Of a stretch of DNA of 9,337 bases, positions 6,626-9,337 are shown piece after piece. Each line of letters begins with the position of its first letter. Within the stretch, counting starts at the first letter, position 1. Position numbers and translations under genes: made by a program. This DNA is from Chloroflexota bacterium (lineage in GTDB: Bacteria > Chloroflexota > Ktedonobacteria > Ktedonobacterales > Ktedonobacteraceae), in NCBI GenBank assembly GCA_005881495.1, contig VBHI01000233.1, forward strand, positions 1 through 9,337, given 5' to 3'. The notes beneath the pieces are model-generated. The model did not search any database, was not told the origin of the DNA, and saw only the letters and a program-made list of their open reading frames with translations.

Positions 6626-7248
6626 ACGACCGCTGAAGTCGTCGCGCTGACAACTTCGTTCAAATCCTCGATTGAAGTGAGGCCGTCGCGCAGCGGTACC
6701 TCTTTGACCTGGAAGCCGCGCGTATGAGCGTAGGTATGCAGGACGCGCCGGTACTGGGGATCGACTCCCTGTGAGACGACAACTTCACCACGTCCCCCGG
6801 GGCCGACCGCCAGCAACACGGCTTCGATTACTGCGGTTGAGCCATCATAGAGCGAGGCGTTAGCGATATCCAGGCCCGTAATCTGGCAGACCATGGTTTG
6901 AAACTCGTAGATGGCCTGCAACATGCCCTGACTGACTTCGGGCTGGTAGGGGGTGTACGAAGTGACGAACTCGGAGCGCCGCTGCAGGTGAGGCACAACG
7001 CTGGGTATGGTATGGTCGTAGGTGCCCGCGCCGAGGAAAGAAATGACGGTATCCAGGTTTTTATTTTTCGCAGCCATGGCGTAGAGCACTCGTTTGAGGT
7101 CCGGCTCAGAGAGGGCTGGAGGTAGATCAAGTGGGCGTCGAAAACGTACATTTTCAGGGACTGGCGATAACAACGCCTCCAGGGAGGGAAGCCCCAGGCG
7201 CGCAAGCATCGCCTCCTGGTCTTCCCGGGTATTGGGTATATAGCTCAT
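6616..7248 (-). CDS. gcvPA: N-terminal fragment of gcvPA, glycine dehydrogenase (decarboxylating) subunit 1, truncated
   Basis: A 210-residue frame against roughly 445-450 for a full GcvPA. It begins [15 protein letters not shown], the usual GcvPA opening (recognition of a short peptide by PNT and a helix). [50 protein letters not shown] and [14 protein letters not shown] are conserved family blocks. The match stops at TSAVV; the normal continuation would be a 'QYPNFFG'-like segment, but here two residues and a TGA follow from inverted sequence. The ATG at 7248 is chosen over the longer frame to 7350 because family proteins begin here and AGGAAGAG (7263-7256) is 7 nt upstream. It lies 64 bp after gcvH. 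The product should be non-functional alone, lacking the half that completes the GcvPA fold. Confidence 0.9.
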   Translation of the reverse strand: MSYIPNTREDQEAMLARLGLPSLEALLSPVPENVRFRRPLDLPPALSEPDLKRVLYAMAAKNKNLDTVISFLGAGTYDHTIPSVVPHLQRRSEFVTSYTPYQPEVSQGMLQAIYEFQTMVCQITGLDIANASLYDGSTAVIEAVLLAVGPGGRGEVVVSQGVDPQYRRVLHTYAHTRGFQVKEVPLRDGLTSIEDLNEVVSATTSAVVEI

Positions 7249-7312
7249 GCAGTTACTCTTCCTAGAGCAAATAAAAAAGATACGTGACCACAACGAATGG
7301 TGTGAGTGTGCT

Positions 7313-7708
7313 CTACCGGCCTTCAAGATATGCCCGATATTTTTCGGCACTCATAAGGCTATCAAGTTCCGCCGGGTTGCTCATTTTGACAAGGAGCATC
7401 CATCCCTTGTCATAGGGATGGTCGTTGATAAGTTCCGGTTGATCTTTGAGCGCTTCATTGGCCTTCACCACATGGCCGCTGACAGGAGAAATAAGCTCGG
7501 AGGTTGCTTTGACCGATTCAATATCACCGAACTTTGTCTCATAAGAAACGCTCTGGGACGCGCCCCAGGGTAGCTCAATGTATACGATGTCGCCGAGTTG
7601 GTCCTGGGCATAGTCAGTGATACCAATCGTTGCGTGGTCTCCTTCCACGCGTACCCACTCGTCAGTTTCGCTGTATTTGAGGTTGTCAGGATGATTAAGA
7701 CTTACCAT
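7313..7708 (-). CDS. gcvH: Glycine cleavage system H protein (lipoyl carrier)
   Basis: A 131-residue H protein, normal length. It carries the aminomethyl group from the P protein to GcvT on a lipoyl-lysine arm. The lipoylation site is Lys67 in FGDIESVKATSEL (60-72), flanked by IGITDYAQDQLGDIVYIELP (28-47) and SPVSGHVVKAN, all hallmark blocks of the hammerhead fold. The N-terminus KYSETDEWVRVEG matches the standard 'T..HEW' opening. The ATG at 7708 has an AAGGGAGA site 9 nt upstream. It follows gcvT by 41 bp. No defect is seen. Confidence 0.97.
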   Translation of the reverse strand: MVSLNHPDNLKYSETDEWVRVEGDHATIGITDYAQDQLGDIVYIELPWGASQSVSYETKFGDIESVKATSELISPVSGHVVKANEALKDQPELINDHPYDKGWMLLVKMSNPAELDSLMSAEKYRAYLEGR

Positions 7709-7749
7709 GGTTGAATGTCTCCCTTCTGGGACGCGATAAATCGGGTCCC

Positions 7750-8865
7750 CTATTTGTTTCGTTTATAAAATGGTAAGGCAACGATCTGTGCTGCTGTGCG
7801 CCGACCACGAATATCGATCTGTACAGCCTTACCAGTCTCGGCATGTGCCACGTCGACGTAGCCCATACCAATATTCTTATGGACTGTTGGGCCAGGGGCG
7901 CCGCTGGTGAGGACGCCGATGGTCTGGTCGTTCTCATAAATGGTATAGCCACCGCGAGGTACGCCGCGTTCAAGCAACTCGATGCCGACGAGTTTCCGTT
8001 TGAGGCCCTCCTCTTTGACCTTGAGCAGGGCAGCGCGTCCGATGAAATCTCCCTTATCGAATTTGATGGTCCAGCCCAACCTGGCTTCGAGCGGGTTGAT
8101 CTGCTCGGTAAGCTCATGGTCGTAAAGACACATGCTGGCCTCCAGTCGCAAGGTATCGCGCGCGCCCAGGCCCGCGGGCAGCAGCCCGTGTGGTTTGCCA
8201 GCCGCCAGCAGGTCGTTCCAGAGACTGACGGCATCCTCGGGAGCGCAATATAGCTCAAAGCCATCTTCGCCGGTGTAGCCCGTGCGCGAGATAATGCAGT
8301 GTATCCCATTCACCGCGCCGGATGCAAAGTGATAGTATTTTATGCTGGAAAGATCAGTATGTGTCAGGGGCTGCAGGATGTCCTGGGCGGCAGGCCCTTG
8401 TAGCGCCAGGAGGGCAGTGGTATCCGATTGATTGGTGACCTGGACGTCCTTAAAGTTTGTTGCCTGCTTTTCAACCCACGCGAAGTCTTTCTCGATGTTC
8501 CCGGCGTTGACAACCAGCATGTAGCGATCTTCAGCCAGGTGATAAATAAGCAGGTCATCAATCGCGTTGCCGTTGGGCAGGCAGAGTTGGGTATAGAGCG
8601 CCTGGCCTATGGCGAGACGGGAGACATCATTGGGGACGAGATATTGCAGGAAAGCGAGCGCGCCAGGTCCTTCGGCCTTAAATTCGCCCATGTGACTGAC
8701 GTCGAAGAGGCCTGCGCGGGTGCGTACAGCTTCGTGCTCCTCCAAGATACTGCTATATTGGACAGGCATCTCCCAGCCGCCAAACTCGACGAGGCGTGCG
8801 CCCATTGCGCGGTGCTGCTCATAAAGCGGGGTACGTTTCAACGAAGCGCTGTCGTGTGCTGTCAT
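7750..8865 (-). CDS. gcvT: Glycine cleavage system T protein (aminomethyltransferase)
   Basis: A 371-residue protein from the chosen start, matching the family length of about 360-375. It transfers the one-carbon unit from the H protein to tetrahydrofolate and releases ammonia. The opening [20 protein letters not shown] (11-30), the VSHMGEF block (56-62) and [11 protein letters not shown] (100-110), with the folate-binding aspartate at 103 or 104, are diagnostic. [14 protein letters not shown] and [14 protein letters not shown] are further conserved blocks. The frame is open up to 9267, but homology begins at TPLYEQH and the upstream part translates repeats, so the ATG at 8865 is preferred. 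The likely ribosome-binding site GGAG lies about 10 nt upstream and is modest. It is the first gene of the operon. Confidence 0.95.
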   Translation of the reverse strand: MTAHDSASLKRTPLYEQHRAMGARLVEFGGWEMPVQYSSILEEHEAVRTRAGLFDVSHMGEFKAEGPGALAFLQYLVPNDVSRLAIGQALYTQLCLPNGNAIDDLLIYHLAEDRYMLVVNAGNIEKDFAWVEKQATNFKDVQVTNQSDTTALLALQGPAAQDILQPLTHTDLSSIKYYHFASGAVNGIHCIISRTGYTGEDGFELYCAPEDAVSLWNDLLAAGKPHGLLPAGLGARDTLRLEASMCLYDHELTEQINPLEARLGWTIKFDKGDFIGRAALLKVKEEGLKRKLVGIELLERGVPRGGYTIYENDQTIGVLTSGAPGPTVHKNIGMGYVDVAHAETGKAVQIDIRGRRTAAQIVALPFYKRNK

Positions 8866-8914
8866 AGGACATGACTCCAACTGTGATGATATGGGGTACG
8901 AACAAGTATGAAAT

Positions 8915-8935
8915 ATCTGATTTACTATATCAGAT
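8915..8935. promoter_or_regulatory. 21-bp dyad, candidate operator over the gcvT promoter
   Basis: ATCTGAT (8915-8921) and ATCAGAT (8929-8935) are perfect inverted 7-mers separated by 7 bp. The dyad covers the candidate -10 box and transcription start of the gcvT operon, as expected of a repressor site. It could also form a weak hairpin in RNA if transcription starts further upstream. The regulator is unknown. Confidence 0.4.
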
Positions 8936-8952
8936 TTTGGGGGGGACGACAA
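8924..8952 (-). promoter_or_regulatory. Candidate sigma70 promoter of the gcvT-gcvH-gcvPA-gcvPB operon
   Basis: Read on the minus strand: TTGTCG at 8952-8947 (4 of 6 consensus -35 bases), a 17-bp spacer, then TATAGT at 8929-8924 (5 of 6 for -10). Transcription would begin near 8917, leaving a leader of about 50 nt. That is too short for a glycine riboswitch, and none of its conserved blocks is seen upstream. Confidence 0.45.
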
Positions 8953-8999
8953 ATGAACCAGACCCTTGGGTTCTGCTACAAATCGGGAGGAAGTGTATA

Positions 9000-9045
9000 G
9001 GGTGGGTGCAAGGGTGGGTGCGAGTGGGTGCAAGGGTGGGTGCGA
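9000..9045 (+). repeat. G-rich 22-bp tandem repeat with G-quadruplex motif
   Basis: Two perfect copies of a 22-bp unit (9002-9023, 9024-9045), each made of GTGGGTGCAAG plus GGTGGGTGCGA, so the deeper period is 11 bp. The plus strand has seven GGG tracts. 9000-9018 reads GGG-T-GGG-TGCAA-GGG-T-GGG, a canonical G-quadruplex pattern. It lies upstream of the candidate gcvT promoter. Confidence 0.85.
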
Positions 9046-9050
9046 CCCCA

Positions 9051-9112
9051 CCAGGTCGACCGCAAGGTCCGGTGCGCCCGCCGCCAGGTTGACCGCAAGG
9101 GTCAACCCTACT
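9051..9112 (+). repeat. Hairpin repeat, copies 2 (partial) and 3 (GGTTGACC/GGTCAACC stem)
   Basis: CCAGGTCGACCGCAAGG (9051-9067) and CCAGGTTGACCGCAAGG (9084-9100) are direct repeats 33 bp apart with one difference. The second forms a complete hairpin: GGTTGACC (9087-9094) pairs with GGTCAACC (9100-9107) around GCAAG, followed by CTAC. The first lacks the matching right arm. Loop and tail resemble the copy at 2366-2392. Confidence 0.8.
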
Positions 9113-9152
9113 ATACACGTAATCACTCTGCTGTCGAACTTGTAGCTGGAGT

Positions 9153-9197
9153 TTGTCGCGTTTGTCGCACTTGTCGCACTTGTCGCACTTGTTGCTG
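9153..9197 (+). repeat. 9-bp tandem repeat TTGTCGCAC, five units
   Basis: Units: TTGTCGCGT, three exact TTGTCGCAC (9162-9188), then TTGTTGCTG. A further GTCGCAC follows at about 9203. The period is a multiple of three, so any overlapping frame gives short peptide repeats; these are not evidence of a gene. No other gene-like signal was found between 9198 and 9337. Confidence 0.8.
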
Positions 9198-9337
9198 TTG
9201 TGGTCGCACAATGAGGAGCGGAAGCTTTGAGCGTGATATCCAAAAAACTTGCACGCGGGGTTAACAAAGCGGCGAAGATGGTATCAGACTGTTGAAAAAA
9301 GCTTCGAATAATGACTCTGATTCTGAGCCAACCTATG

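Larger units (their letters stand above)
5973..6653 (-). pseudogene. gcvPA: C-terminal fragment of gcvPA (glycine dehydrogenase subunit 1), preceded by inverted sequence
   Basis: Only 6334 down to 5973 is genuine GcvPA sequence in its proper orientation: [20 protein letters not shown], then [47 protein letters not shown] and the closing [20 protein letters not shown]. These match the last quarter of the PLP-fold subunit that pairs with GcvPB. The upstream codons of this frame (6653 to 6335) are an accidental read through the inverted segment and carry no family resemblance. The fragment has no credible start or ribosome-binding site of its own, and its frame differs from that of the N-terminal fragment. 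The TGA overlaps the gcvPB ATG by four bases, showing the original operon coupling is preserved. Treat it, 6616-7248 and the inverted part as one disrupted gene. Confidence 0.88.

Noticed and set aside
6234..6650. A separate plus-strand gene encoding a GcvPA-like protein
   Set aside because: It is the inverted middle of gcvPA plus antisense of the native copy; the start of the frame is the reverse complement of its own end and has no credible initiation site.
9000..9197. CRISPR array
   Set aside because: The repeats are 9-22 bp and directly adjacent with no unique spacers, and no cas gene is present.
8866..9267. N-terminal extension of gcvT giving a 505-residue protein
   Set aside because: GcvT homology starts right after the ATG at 8865, the extension would translate the G-rich and 9-bp repeats into low-complexity peptide, and it would cross the candidate promoter.
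8866..9337. Glycine riboswitch upstream of gcvT
   Set aside because: None of the conserved GGAGAG or CUCUCAGG-type blocks was seen on the minus strand and the likely leader is only about 50 nt.

Overview
The window looks like chromosomal DNA from a Chloroflexota bacterium, perhaps a Ktedonobacteria-like soil organism. This is inference from gene content and repeat style: a split glycine decarboxylase (gcvPA plus gcvPB), a mycothiol-isomerase/SCP2-like protein, an MhqO/MhqD-like pair, and G-rich intergenic repeats ending in hairpins. No rRNA, tRNA, transposase, phage gene or CRISPR array is visible.

Left part, plus strand (1-3126). A 5'-truncated DinB/mycothiol-isomerase-like protein with an SCP2-like C-terminal domain is followed closely by a GNAT acetyltransferase. 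A candidate promoter then precedes a two-domain VOC ring-cleaving dioxygenase. A 119-bp gap with short tandem repeats and a hairpin separates it from a small alpha/beta-hydrolase carboxylesterase. The dioxygenase-esterase pair resembles quinone/catechol detoxification pairs of the MhqO/MhqD kind. The run ends in a strong 40-bp hairpin terminator shared with the converging minus-strand operon.

Right part, minus strand (8952 down to 3128). A glycine cleavage operon runs gcvT, gcvH, gcvPA, gcvPB, then a tightly linked PRK07233-like FAD oxidoreductase. GcvT (aminomethyltransferase), GcvH (lipoyl carrier) and the two-part P protein (glycine decarboxylase) would together convert glycine to CO2, NH3 and methylene-THF; the L protein is not in the window. 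A candidate sigma70 promoter with an overlapping dyad lies about 60 bp upstream of gcvT.

The main anomaly is gcvPA. Its N-terminal half (7248 to about 6626) and C-terminal part (6334 to 5973) are on the minus strand. Between them lies a 291-bp segment that encodes genuine GcvPA peptide on the plus strand. Part of this segment duplicates the C-terminal part exactly, giving a perfect 187-bp inverted repeat (6148-6334 and 6439-6625) around a 104-bp spacer. Roughly 84 expected residues are missing. The structure fits a double template switch at microhomology, either a recent mutation or an amplification/assembly chimera. As written, gcvPA is broken although every other operon gene is intact.

The far right (8866-9337) has no convincing gene. 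It holds the gcvT promoter, a G-rich 22-bp tandem repeat with G-quadruplex potential, a hairpin repeat related to the one at 2366, and a 9-bp tandem repeat.
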